Shown here: positions 1-5,428 of the stretch, in pieces | How positions within the stretch are numbered: the first letter of the stretch is position 1 | How the letters are laid out: each line of letters starts with the position of its first letter | Assembly (NCBI GenBank): GCA_938044055.1 | Contig: CALIQO010000239.1 | Location: 1-5,428 of the forward strand | Source of the DNA: an uncultured Saprospiraceae bacterium | Lineage (GTDB): Bacteria > Bacteroidota > Bacteroidia > Chitinophagales > Saprospiraceae | DNA: 5,428 bases | Reading direction: 5' to 3' | Program-made: the position numbers and the translations under genes | The notes under the pieces: model-generated | Database searches by the model: none | What the model saw: only the letters and a program-made list of their open reading frames with translations | What the model was told of the DNA's origin: nothing

Positions 1-1127
1 TTATACTTAGGCGCACCACTCAAGGTTCCTGCGGGAAAAGTATCTGCGAATATCTGGTAACAAGATATCTCTGGTTTCAGAACACCCTTGACGACACTTA
101 CCAGATGGATTACGTGAGAGAAGTACTGGACTTCTTTGTACTTATGAACCTTGACACCATCTGTGTTCTTACTCAGATCGTTGCGAGCGAGGTCTACCAG
201 CATGATATGCTCGGCATTTTCCTTAGGATCAGCAAGCAATTGTCTGGCTAGTTCATTGTCTTTAATAAGATCTCCTGTTCGCTTAAATGTCCCTGCTATA
301 GGGTGGATTTCTGCCACTCTATCTTTCACAATCATCTGCGCTTCCGGACTTGACCCGAATATTCTGTATGTCTCATAATCAAAGTAAAATAGATAAGGAC
401 TCGGATTGATAGATCTCAATGCTCTATAGACATTAAAATCATCTCCTGTGAAACCCTGAGAAAACCTTCGAGAAGGAACCATCTGAAAGATGTCTCCTCT
501 CTGGCAATGACTCTTAGACCGTGTAACTATGTTTTTAAAATAATCGTCTGTCATGTTGGACTCAATCCCCCCGTCAAGAGAAAACGATTCTGTCTCACTG
601 AATGGATCTAGGATTAGAGTCTTAATGTTATCCATCTTAGAGTCTTCTTCTCCTATGATGTTTTCTATGATATGCAATTGCTCATGAAAGTGATCGAAAA
701 CAATGATAAACCTGAAAAAGTCATATCTGAGAATAGGAATCCCGGACCTTGGCTTTTCAGGATTAAATTGTATGGTTTCGAAATGCTGGATGCAATCGAA
801 ACTGCTATACCCAAACACGCCATTGTAAGATCCAGCTTCTTCATGGTTAAAGTAGGCTACGAACTGTTCTACATCTCCTACCAATTCTCCTGTAGAATTC
901 ATCCCTTCTGCTTTCCCATGGTAGGTAACTTCGCCTCCGGCAAGCAACATGTGACCCTGGGTATCGAAACATAGAAATGACAATGAATCTTCTTTGCTAG
1001 AATAGTCAGAACTCTCTAAGAGCAATACTTCTTTATACTTCCTGCGCACCTTAAGATATAAGCCTACAGGCGTCATCAGATCTGATAACATGCTGTCGTG
1101 CTTACTCTTTATATCTATCTTACTCAT
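1..1127 (-). CDS. trpE: Anthranilate synthase component I, N-terminal 375 residues (partial at left edge)
   Basis: Large subunit of anthranilate synthase, which converts chorismate to anthranilate in the first committed step of tryptophan synthesis, using ammonia supplied by the TrpG glutaminase. Reading the minus strand from ATG at 1127-1125 gives 375 uninterrupted codons. Visible motifs are LLES at residues 36-39 (the conserved tryptophan feedback site), QRGDIFQMVPSRRF at 209-222, SSPEAQMI at 259-266, PIAGTFKRTGD at 276-286, HIMLVDLARNDL at 307-318, YFSHVIHLVS at 335-344 and FPAGTLSGAPK at 364-374. PIAGT, with alanine where PabB enzymes usually have lysine (PIKGT), favours TrpE over aminodeoxychorismate synthase. 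About 90 residues should lie beyond the edge, judging by the usual 460-470. The start is well fixed: an in-frame TAA lies five codons upstream (1142-1140) with no other start between. There is no clear Shine-Dalgarno sequence. Transcription is preceded by the attenuator at 1366-1484. The rest of the trp operon is presumably further left (inference). Confidence 0.96.
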   Translation of the reverse strand, partial: MSKIDIKSKHDSMLSDLMTPVGLYLKVRRKYKEVLLLESSDYSSKEDSLSFLCFDTQGHMLLAGGEVTYHGKAEGMNSTGELVGDVEQFVAYFNHEEAGSYNGVFGYSSFDCIQHFETIQFNPEKPRSGIPILRYDFFRFIIVFDHFHEQLHIIENIIGEEDSKMDNIKTLILDPFSETESFSLDGGIESNMTDDYFKNIVTRSKSHCQRGDIFQMVPSRRFSQGFTGDDFNVYRALRSINPSPYLFYFDYETYRIFGSSPEAQMIVKDRVAEIHPIAGTFKRTGDLIKDNELARQLLADPKENAEHIMLVDLARNDLSKNTDGVKVHKYKEVQYFSHVIHLVSVVKGVLKPEISCYQIFADTFPAGTLSGAPKY

Positions 1128-1258
1128 GCTCTTTGTTTCTTACTATTCATTTTAAGGCAATTATTATTCCTTATCCCAGATTGTGCGTTAGATTTTCTGT
1201 AAATGGGCTCAATGCTCAATAAATAAGGTTCTTCAAGCGTATTTTCATCCATAATCAT
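1124..1258 (-). CDS. Possible 44-codon upstream ORF overlapping the trpE start
   Basis: A small open frame in the leader between the attenuator terminator and trpE. It begins at ATG 1258-1256 (a second ATG lies at 1252-1250) and ends with TGA at 1126-1124, which overlaps the trpE ATG in an ATGA arrangement typical of translational coupling. An in-frame stop at 1300-1298 bounds it upstream. The peptide shows no recognisable domain and is rich in polar and basic residues, ending NSKKQRA. The one striking part is NAQSGI at peptide residues 24-29, because the Trp leader peptide carries NAQSGM. The five shared residues are encoded with synonymous differences in the Ala, Ser and Gly codons. This may be a real uORF that couples translation into trpE, a remnant of a duplicated leader, or chance. 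Translation is unproven. Confidence 0.35.
   Translation of the reverse strand: MIMDENTLEEPYLLSIEPIYRKSNAQSGIRNNNCLKMNSKKQRA
1207..1220 (+). repeat. Tandem 7-bp repeat GCTCAAT x2
   Basis: Two perfect adjacent copies of GCTCAAT (1207-1213 and 1214-1220) in the trpE leader. On the trp transcript they read AUUGAGC twice. Each is exactly complementary to GCUCAAU in the leader peptide gene (1442-1436 on the minus strand), the segment between the two arms of the proposed 1:2 hairpin. Whether this long-range pairing forms is unknown. Confidence 0.5.
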
Positions 1259-1266
1259 GATTGGTG

Positions 1267-1296
1267 TCAATGGACATTGAATATGTGCTGAAGCAC
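1267..1296 (-). promoter_or_regulatory. Two adjacent small hairpins in the trpE 5' leader
   Basis: TCAATG/CATTGA form a perfect 6-bp inverted repeat with a 2-base spacer (1267-1280). Four bases away, GTGC/GCAC form a 4-bp stem around a tetraloop (1285-1296; UUCA on the transcript), which could be flanked by an extra AAUA/UAUU pairing. They lie downstream of the attenuator terminator in the read-through transcript. They have no U-tract and so are not terminators. A structural or processing role is possible but unsupported beyond the symmetry. Confidence 0.3.
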
Positions 1297-1365
1297 CTTA
1301 TTTTAAAGGCGTTTACAACTCAAAACAGGTTATTTACTGCATCATCTTTTTATAGTTTTAGGCAT

Positions 1366-1395
1366 AAAAAAAAGGCTTACCGGGATCGGCAAGCC
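1366..1395 (-). terminator. Rho-independent terminator of the trp attenuator
   Basis: On the minus strand GGCUUGCCG pairs with CGGUAAGCC, giving nine pairs (one G-U) around a 4-base AUCC loop, followed at once by eight U residues (1373-1366). A run of seven A residues precedes the stem and could lengthen it against the U-tract. On the plus strand the G-U position becomes an A-C mismatch, so the element is better formed in the trp direction. No plus-strand gene ends nearby. It begins 26 bases after the leader peptide stop and 238 bases separate its end from trpE, which fits an attenuator rather than an end-of-operon terminator. Confidence 0.9.
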
Positions 1396-1421
1396 TTTTT
1401 TTATTTTAAATATAATAATGA

Positions 1422-1484
1422 CTATTCCATACCCGATTGAGCGTTATCAGAAAGCCACCACCATATTTTAATTGTATTAATCAT
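1422..1484 (-). CDS. trpL: Trp operon leader peptide, 20 residues with Trp-Trp-Trp
   Basis: A short frame from ATG 1484-1482 to TAG 1424-1422 encodes MINTIKI, then WWW at residues 8-10 (codons TGG at 1463-1455), then LSDNAQSGME. Three consecutive Trp codons in a 20-residue peptide, placed directly before an intrinsic terminator and upstream of trpE, identify it as an attenuation sensor of charged tRNA(Trp). Its product is presumably not functional as a free protein; translation speed is what matters. No clear Shine-Dalgarno sequence precedes it (the upstream bases read AAAAGTTTT), which is normal for Bacteroidota. A weak TACATGTG word at 1558-1551, one base off TAnnTTTG, could be the -7 element of its promoter, but no good -33 TTG is seen at the right spacing. 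It is 112 bases downstream of the asmA stop. Confidence 0.88.
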   Translation of the reverse strand: MINTIKIWWWLSDNAQSGME

Positions 1485-1596
1485 AAAACTTTTCTGACGC
1501 TAATTAAAGAAGAATTTTCCGTAACAACACACCTTATCTTAAAGAAAATTCACATGTAATAAATATCTAATATTTAAATTACTGGTTTAGATAATT
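1485..1596 (-). promoter_or_regulatory. Intergenic region between asmA and trpL, presumed trp promoter region
   Basis: A very AT-rich spacer of 112 bases that should carry the trp promoter. It contains a perfect 7-bp inverted repeat TAAATAT-CTA-ATATTTA (1560-1576) and the weak -7-like word TACATGTG (1558-1551, minus strand). No intrinsic terminator with a GC stem is seen after asmA, so read-through from asmA into the attenuator is possible. The promoter call is inference from position. Confidence 0.35.
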
Positions 1597-4500
1597 CTAC
1601 TTGATTGTATCTTTTTTAGTTTTTTTCTTTTTCTTGAATGGATTAAAGTCTTCGAGTTGCTTTTTAATATCATCCACTTCCTTGCCTGTTTTCTCTTGCA
1701 GTATGTCCACTACTTTAGTTGCAACTGTATCTTTAGGTACTTTCTGTAACAGACTATCCACGACTTTTTTTCCCGTTTCTTTCACAACGGATGTGATTGT
1801 GTCCTTAGCTTGTTCTACTTTTTCATTTACAACAGCGGATACAGTGTCCTTTACTTCAGTTACAACATCTTGAATGCTGTCTCGGATTTCTTCTTTAGTA
1901 TCAGCTATTTCAGTTTCTATTTTTTCTTTTATTTCTTCTTGCTTTTTTATCAACTCATCCTTGGCCATTTCATCAAGCGGCTTGCCTGCTGTTCCTACCG
2001 GGGTAATCTTAACCTGAGGATTAAGTAGAGATCCTGATAGGCTTATATCTAATAGGAGCAATTCTCCTGGTTGTACATTGATACCTAGTTTGCTGGCTTC
2101 CTTTTCAAGGAGACTTACGCCTTGATCTAGGGCGCCTGAGATAGGGTTTTTCCTGAGTAGTTCTCGAGGGATTTCAGCCAGGAGCTTATAGCTCATCCCA
2201 TCAGAGATATGGTGATTTCCTGCTACAGTGACGTTTATACCTTCTCCCAGATGGTAGGTGTGATCTTTAAGGGTCACAGTTCCTTTATCAATTTCGAACC
2301 AGTTCTTCGTGTTTTCAAGTGCCCACTCTGATAGATTCTTGAGGTTGACTTTTTCAGCAAGACTACCTAGTGGTTTATATCCCTTGACATAACTGTTGAT
2401 GGTTTCAACATAGCCTTGAGCTGTCAGATTGCCTAGGTTAAGAGATAAGTCTTCATTGAGGGAGCCTTTCATAATCAAGGTAGAGTTAAAATGGCCAGAT
2501 ATAAATTCTGCAATTGGTGCAAGCTTACCGAAACTTTCTAGGCTTTTGAATGCTTCTGCAAACTGCATTTTTCCGACGTCGATCCTGAAGTTGAATTCTG
2601 GATTTCCTGATTCAGTAGTGGATAGCAATCCCGTTGTGGATAGTATTCCTCCTAGACTAGAAGATTCTGCTTTCTGGATGATGAATTTCCCAGGCTCTAG
2701 TTTGCCTTGAGCATTAACATCCTTTAATGTTATGCCATCATAAATCAGCTTGTCTACTTTAACATCTAAGTCGATATCCATGTTTTCAGGTAGAATAAAA
2801 GATTCTGTATTTCCTGATTCTTCCGCTTCTACAAGGTAATTGTCGGCATTAATGTAAGCAGAAGTAAAGCGCATTTTTCCGGTGACCATACCTTGTTCTT
2901 CCATGGCTGCTTCATAGTTGTCTATTTTTCCGCTCAAGGCAAATGCATCGCCTTCTATGTTACCTGTTAACTTTTCAAGAACCAGACTTCCGTCCTTAAC
3001 TTGAGCCTTAGATTTAAGGTTTTTCAATGTCCATTTTTCATAGATCAATTCTTGCACTTCCCCATCGACAACAAGATCTAAAATAGGCAGTACTAATGGT
3101 GTTGATGGTGAAGTAGCTTTAACTGTATCTATCAATAAGAAATCTGAAGCTTGAATGCGATTGCCTTTAAATGACACCAATCCATCCACTGTATTAGCCG
3201 TTATGTAATTGAGAGGATTATCGATAGATCCTTCTAAATCGAAGTCTGATGCTCCGTAAAACATCTTTTCACCTTTGAATAGCATTTTCACAGGGTCAGC
3301 TGTAACATTAAGTCTTTCTACTTTAACTCTAGGGGCCCCTTCAATTTCTACATCTAGGTTTTCTACAGAAACGTTTCCAGAAAAAACCACATCCTCGTAT
3401 TGTTCTGCTTGGATGGTATTTAAGTCAGAATCTATGGTAGCATCTATATCTAGCTTGCCTTGGAGGGTTGTTGTCTTATCCAATGGCAGAAAATCTTTCC
3501 ACGATTCTAAATTCATGTTTCCCTTCATAGCACCTTCTATCTGAGCGTTATTACGAGACCAGATGACGTCCATCTTTCCATGCACACGATCGCTTCCTAA
3601 GCGGATATCATACGCTGGAATGGATATATCTACTTGGCTCAGATCATTGCCTCTATGATCGACTCTTATATCGAAGTTTTTGACCCCTATAGAATTAGGA
3701 AGTAGCGGGTATTTTATCCGCCCGTCTTTGGTCTTGAGATCTAGTGTAAAAGAAGGATATCTGCCATTCACTGCATCATAGATTCCTTTTGCGGAAGCAG
3801 ATATGTTTCCTTCGCCATGCACTTCAGCATCTTGATAATCTGCAGTGTATGCACCGGGAACAAGAGAGAATAACTTGCCGAAATCACAATTCTTTGACTC
3901 AAGAAAAATCTCCTGGTATAAGTCATCTCCTTTAAATTGAAAAAATCCATTCAGATTGAAATCTAATCCGTTAAGTGTCATTTTATTTTCGCCGAGTGTG
4001 TATTTCTCATTCAGCAAGTCCATCAGTAAAATTCCATTTGCGGAAGCGGAAGCTCCTCTTAAATAAGAAATCCCATCAACTTTTAAAGTAAGATCCTCCA
4101 ACTCAGTTTCTGTTACTAAGTCAAATATGTCTTGAGTGAAATTCCCTTTTCCTTTATGATTTAATTGGCCGATATTCATCGACATCGAGGATACATCATT
4201 GCGGTAATTGATGGTACCATCTACTACTTGATAACGCTCTATTTCTCCCTTATAGTTAGAAGTATTCTCAGAAGGCTTGGTGATGAGATAATTAGCCGTA
4301 TTGTCACGAGTAACCCATAGGTTAACCTGTGGGTTATAAGCGATAAAAGACCTGATCTGGTAAGGTTCCGATTTTTTTATAACTGAAGTCAGGGAGACAT
4401 CGATGTCTATGGCTTTAATCTCTGCAAGGGTAACATCCTTGAACGTATCTATTCCTACAATTGTAAAACCATCTAGATGCACTTGGACATCTGGAAAACT

Positions 4501-4674
4501 TTTAAGGAAAGAAACGCCTATATCATCGAAGTCTACAACGGCGTTGATCTCGCTATTGATGGCATCTTTCAATCCATCCTTTATTTCGTCTCCATACACA
4601 TAAGGTAGTAGGATCAATGCAAGCAATAAACCTATAAATGTGAATGCGAGTATTTTTATGATTTTCTTAATCAT
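1597..4674 (-). CDS. AsmA-family envelope protein, 1025 residues
   Basis: A large AsmA-like protein, a family that includes E. coli AsmA, TamB and YhdP. These are anchored in the inner membrane, span the periplasm with a beta-rich groove, and are implicated in lipid movement to, or assembly of, the outer membrane. The role of this member is inferred. Visible order: an uncleaved membrane anchor at about residues 7-27 (ILAFTFIGLLLALILLPYVY region); an AsmA-type N-terminal part with SFLKSFPDVQVHLDGFTI and NPQVNLWV; a long body of alternating beta-strand repeats; and an AsmA C-terminal-type segment ending with LSGSLLNPQVKITP near 879-892. From about 904 to 1013 follows a highly charged amphipathic helical region, then KKKKKTKKDTIK at 1014-1025. 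An in-frame TGA seven codons upstream (4698-4696) with no other ATG between fixes the start. Likely single-gene transcription from the divergent region shared with dnaK. I do not recognise a specific gene name. Confidence 0.9.
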   Translation of the reverse strand: MIKKIIKILAFTFIGLLLALILLPYVYGDEIKDGLKDAINSEINAVVDFDDIGVSFLKSFPDVQVHLDGFTIVGIDTFKDVTLAEIKAIDIDVSLTSVIKKSEPYQIRSFIAYNPQVNLWVTRDNTANYLITKPSENTSNYKGEIERYQVVDGTINYRNDVSSMSMNIGQLNHKGKGNFTQDIFDLVTETELEDLTLKVDGISYLRGASASANGILLMDLLNEKYTLGENKMTLNGLDFNLNGFFQFKGDDLYQEIFLESKNCDFGKLFSLVPGAYTADYQDAEVHGEGNISASAKGIYDAVNGRYPSFTLDLKTKDGRIKYPLLPNSIGVKNFDIRVDHRGNDLSQVDISIPAYDIRLGSDRVHGKMDVIWSRNNAQIEGAMKGNMNLESWKDFLPLDKTTTLQGKLDIDATIDSDLNTIQAEQYEDVVFSGNVSVENLDVEIEGAPRVKVERLNVTADPVKMLFKGEKMFYGASDFDLEGSIDNPLNYITANTVDGLVSFKGNRIQASDFLLIDTVKATSPSTPLVLPILDLVVDGEVQELIYEKWTLKNLKSKAQVKDGSLVLEKLTGNIEGDAFALSGKIDNYEAAMEEQGMVTGKMRFTSAYINADNYLVEAEESGNTESFILPENMDIDLDVKVDKLIYDGITLKDVNAQGKLEPGKFIIQKAESSSLGGILSTTGLLSTTESGNPEFNFRIDVGKMQFAEAFKSLESFGKLAPIAEFISGHFNSTLIMKGSLNEDLSLNLGNLTAQGYVETINSYVKGYKPLGSLAEKVNLKNLSEWALENTKNWFEIDKGTVTLKDHTYHLGEGINVTVAGNHHISDGMSYKLLAEIPRELLRKNPISGALDQGVSLLEKEASKLGINVQPGELLLLDISLSGSLLNPQVKITPVGTAGKPLDEMAKDELIKKQEEIKEKIETEIADTKEEIRDSIQDVVTEVKDTVSAVVNEKVEQAKDTITSVVKETGKKVVDSLLQKVPKDTVATKVVDILQEKTGKEVDDIKKQLEDFNPFKKKKKTKKDTIK

Positions 4675-4737
4675 CGTTGTATGTATTGTGGGATGTCAAT
4701 AATGCATTGCAAGATTGTTGGCACTAGAAGGGGAGAG

Positions 4738-4767
4738 TAAGTTTTAAGAGAAACGTATTAAAACTTA
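4738..4767. promoter_or_regulatory. Perfect 10-bp inverted repeat upstream of asmA
   Basis: TAAGTTTTAA (4738-4747) and TTAAAACTTA (4758-4767) are exact reverse complements separated by ten bases. The half-site centres are 20 bp apart, close to two helical turns, as in many dimeric operator sites. It lies 64-93 bases upstream of the asmA start and just downstream of the candidate -7 element, so it could be an operator at the transcription start or a hairpin in the asmA mRNA. No U-tract follows, so it is not an intrinsic terminator. AT-rich composition raises the chance of random occurrence. Confidence 0.45.
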
Positions 4768-4778
4768 TCATTATGATG

Positions 4779-4786
4779 CAAAAGTA
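4779..4786 (-). promoter_or_regulatory. Candidate -7 element of the asmA promoter (TACTTTTG)
   Basis: On the minus strand this reads TACTTTTG, an exact match to the TAnnTTTG -7 consensus of Bacteroidota primary sigma factors. Initiation would fall near 4772, giving a leader of roughly 100 bases before asmA and placing the 10-bp inverted repeat at the start of the transcript. No clear TTG is seen at the -33 position, so this is a moderate candidate only. Confidence 0.35.
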
Positions 4787-5172
4787 TCATTGATTGCATA
4801 ATCGACCTCTATTATTATGACAATTTTAAGTTTGATTATAGAGATATTCAATAACATGTTTTTAATTGTTGCGTAATAACTTGGTACTCATTGTTTTATG
4901 TAAGCATTGTAGTGGATTATAAAGTAGATTCCTTTATCCTTAGAATGTGTTAATAAAAATGCTTTTCTGTAAAAACATGACAGGATTACTGACTTAATGT
5001 CATATGGGTATTCTGAATTTTGCCAACTATGTGGGAAATCCATGTACAAGATGTCAGAAAAGAGGCATGGTATGGCTATTGATATATCCATAATGGAATT
5101 TAATTATCCGATGGTTAAAAAATAGCTTACTGGAGTTTATGTTTTATAGCCATTACAATCATTTTAATCTGA

Positions 5173-5428
<256 letters not shown>

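Larger units (their letters stand above)
1172..1445 (-). repeat. Imperfect direct repeat of the leader-peptide 3' end
   Basis: Two 18-base units in the same orientation: 1445-1428 inside the leader peptide gene and 1189-1172 inside the small frame before trpE. They match at 14 of 18 positions without gaps. Both read in frame as Asn-Ala-Gln-Ser-Gly followed by Met or Ile. Within the five shared codons the three differences are all at third positions. Both copies are followed by a similar GGAATA word, offset by one base. The coordinates given span both units. Confidence 0.55.
1366..1484 (-). promoter_or_regulatory. Tryptophan operon attenuator (leader peptide, alternative hairpins, terminator)
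   Basis: The order leader peptide with tandem Trp codons, then intrinsic terminator, then trpE is the classical ribosome-mediated attenuation layout. Competing pairings can be read by eye. CUGAU (1450-1446), just after the Trp codons, pairs with AUCGG (1437-1433), forming a 1:2 hairpin that extends to six pairs with wobbles. AUCGG alternatively pairs with CCGAU (1389-1385) in the terminator's 5' half, or AUCGGG pairs with CCCGGU nearer the loop. A ribosome stalled on the Trp codons would cover CUGAU, freeing AUCGG to disrupt the terminator. With ample Trp-tRNA the terminator would form and stop transcription. The antiterminator core is only 5-6 bp, so its strength is uncertain. Confidence 0.8.

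Noticed and set aside
151..974. Plus-strand open frames of 75 and 100 codons at 151-378 and 672-974
   Set aside because: They lie opposite trpE, whose minus-strand frame is open throughout and carries all the family motifs. They show no protein features of their own.
1366..1402. The hairpin as a bidirectional end-of-gene terminator
   Set aside because: No plus-strand gene ends here, and the stem is perfect (with G-U) only on the minus strand, where it follows the Trp leader peptide.
1560..1576. Palindrome TAAATAT-CTA-ATATTTA upstream of trpL as a repressor operator
   Set aside because: Seven A/T-only pairs in a very AT-rich spacer are easily expected by chance; noted in the intergenic entry but not claimed as an operator.
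1601..4603. Several plus-strand frames and one minus-strand alternative frame (3768-3950) inside asmA
   Set aside because: These are shadows of the 1025-codon AsmA frame. The one at 1601-1873 is merely the antisense of its lysine-rich helical tail.
4888..5091. 67-codon minus-strand frame in the asmA-dnaK intergenic region
   Set aside because: Its composition looks random, it has no domain, signal peptide or clear start context, and nothing in the neighbourhood supports it.

Overview
The window looks like part of a chromosome from the phylum Bacteroidota. The evidence is AT-rich DNA, starts without clear Shine-Dalgarno sequences, TAnnTTTG-like promoter words, a large single-pass AsmA-type protein of the kind common in that phylum, and TrpE and DnaK sequences of that flavour. 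The class or genus cannot be fixed from the sequence; a cytophagal or flavobacterial lineage is a guess.

Layout from left to right. Positions 1-1127 (minus strand) carry the first 375 residues of anthranilate synthase component I (TrpE), which runs off the left edge. Positions 1128-1596 are a long leader region for trpE. On the minus strand it reads, in order: a 20-residue leader peptide with three consecutive Trp codons (1422-1484), a strong rho-independent terminator (1366-1395), and a further 238 bases before trpE. These last bases hold small hairpins and a 44-codon open frame whose stop overlaps the trpE start. Together the leader peptide, the terminator and an alternative pairing form a classical ribosome-stalling attenuator for tryptophan biosynthesis.

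Positions 1597-4674 (minus strand) encode a 1025-residue AsmA-family envelope protein. It has an N-terminal membrane anchor, a long beta-rich body, and an unusual C-terminal amphipathic helical segment ending in a lysine-rich tail. Positions 4675-5187 are a divergent intergenic region with no convincing gene. It contains a perfect 10-bp inverted repeat and a TAnnTTTG-type promoter word on the asmA side. Positions 5188-5428 (plus strand) are the first 80 codons of the chaperone gene dnaK, which runs off the right edge.

How the genes work together. asmA and trpE point the same way, but the attenuator between them indicates that trpE expression follows charged-tRNA(Trp) supply independently of asmA. 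TrpE also keeps the LLES motif of the tryptophan feedback site, so the pathway appears controlled both at transcription and at the enzyme. dnaK is divergent and functionally unrelated. The most interesting part is the trp leader. Besides the attenuator itself, the peptide motif NAQSG of the leader peptide occurs a second time in the small frame just before trpE, with only synonymous base changes in the shared five codons.
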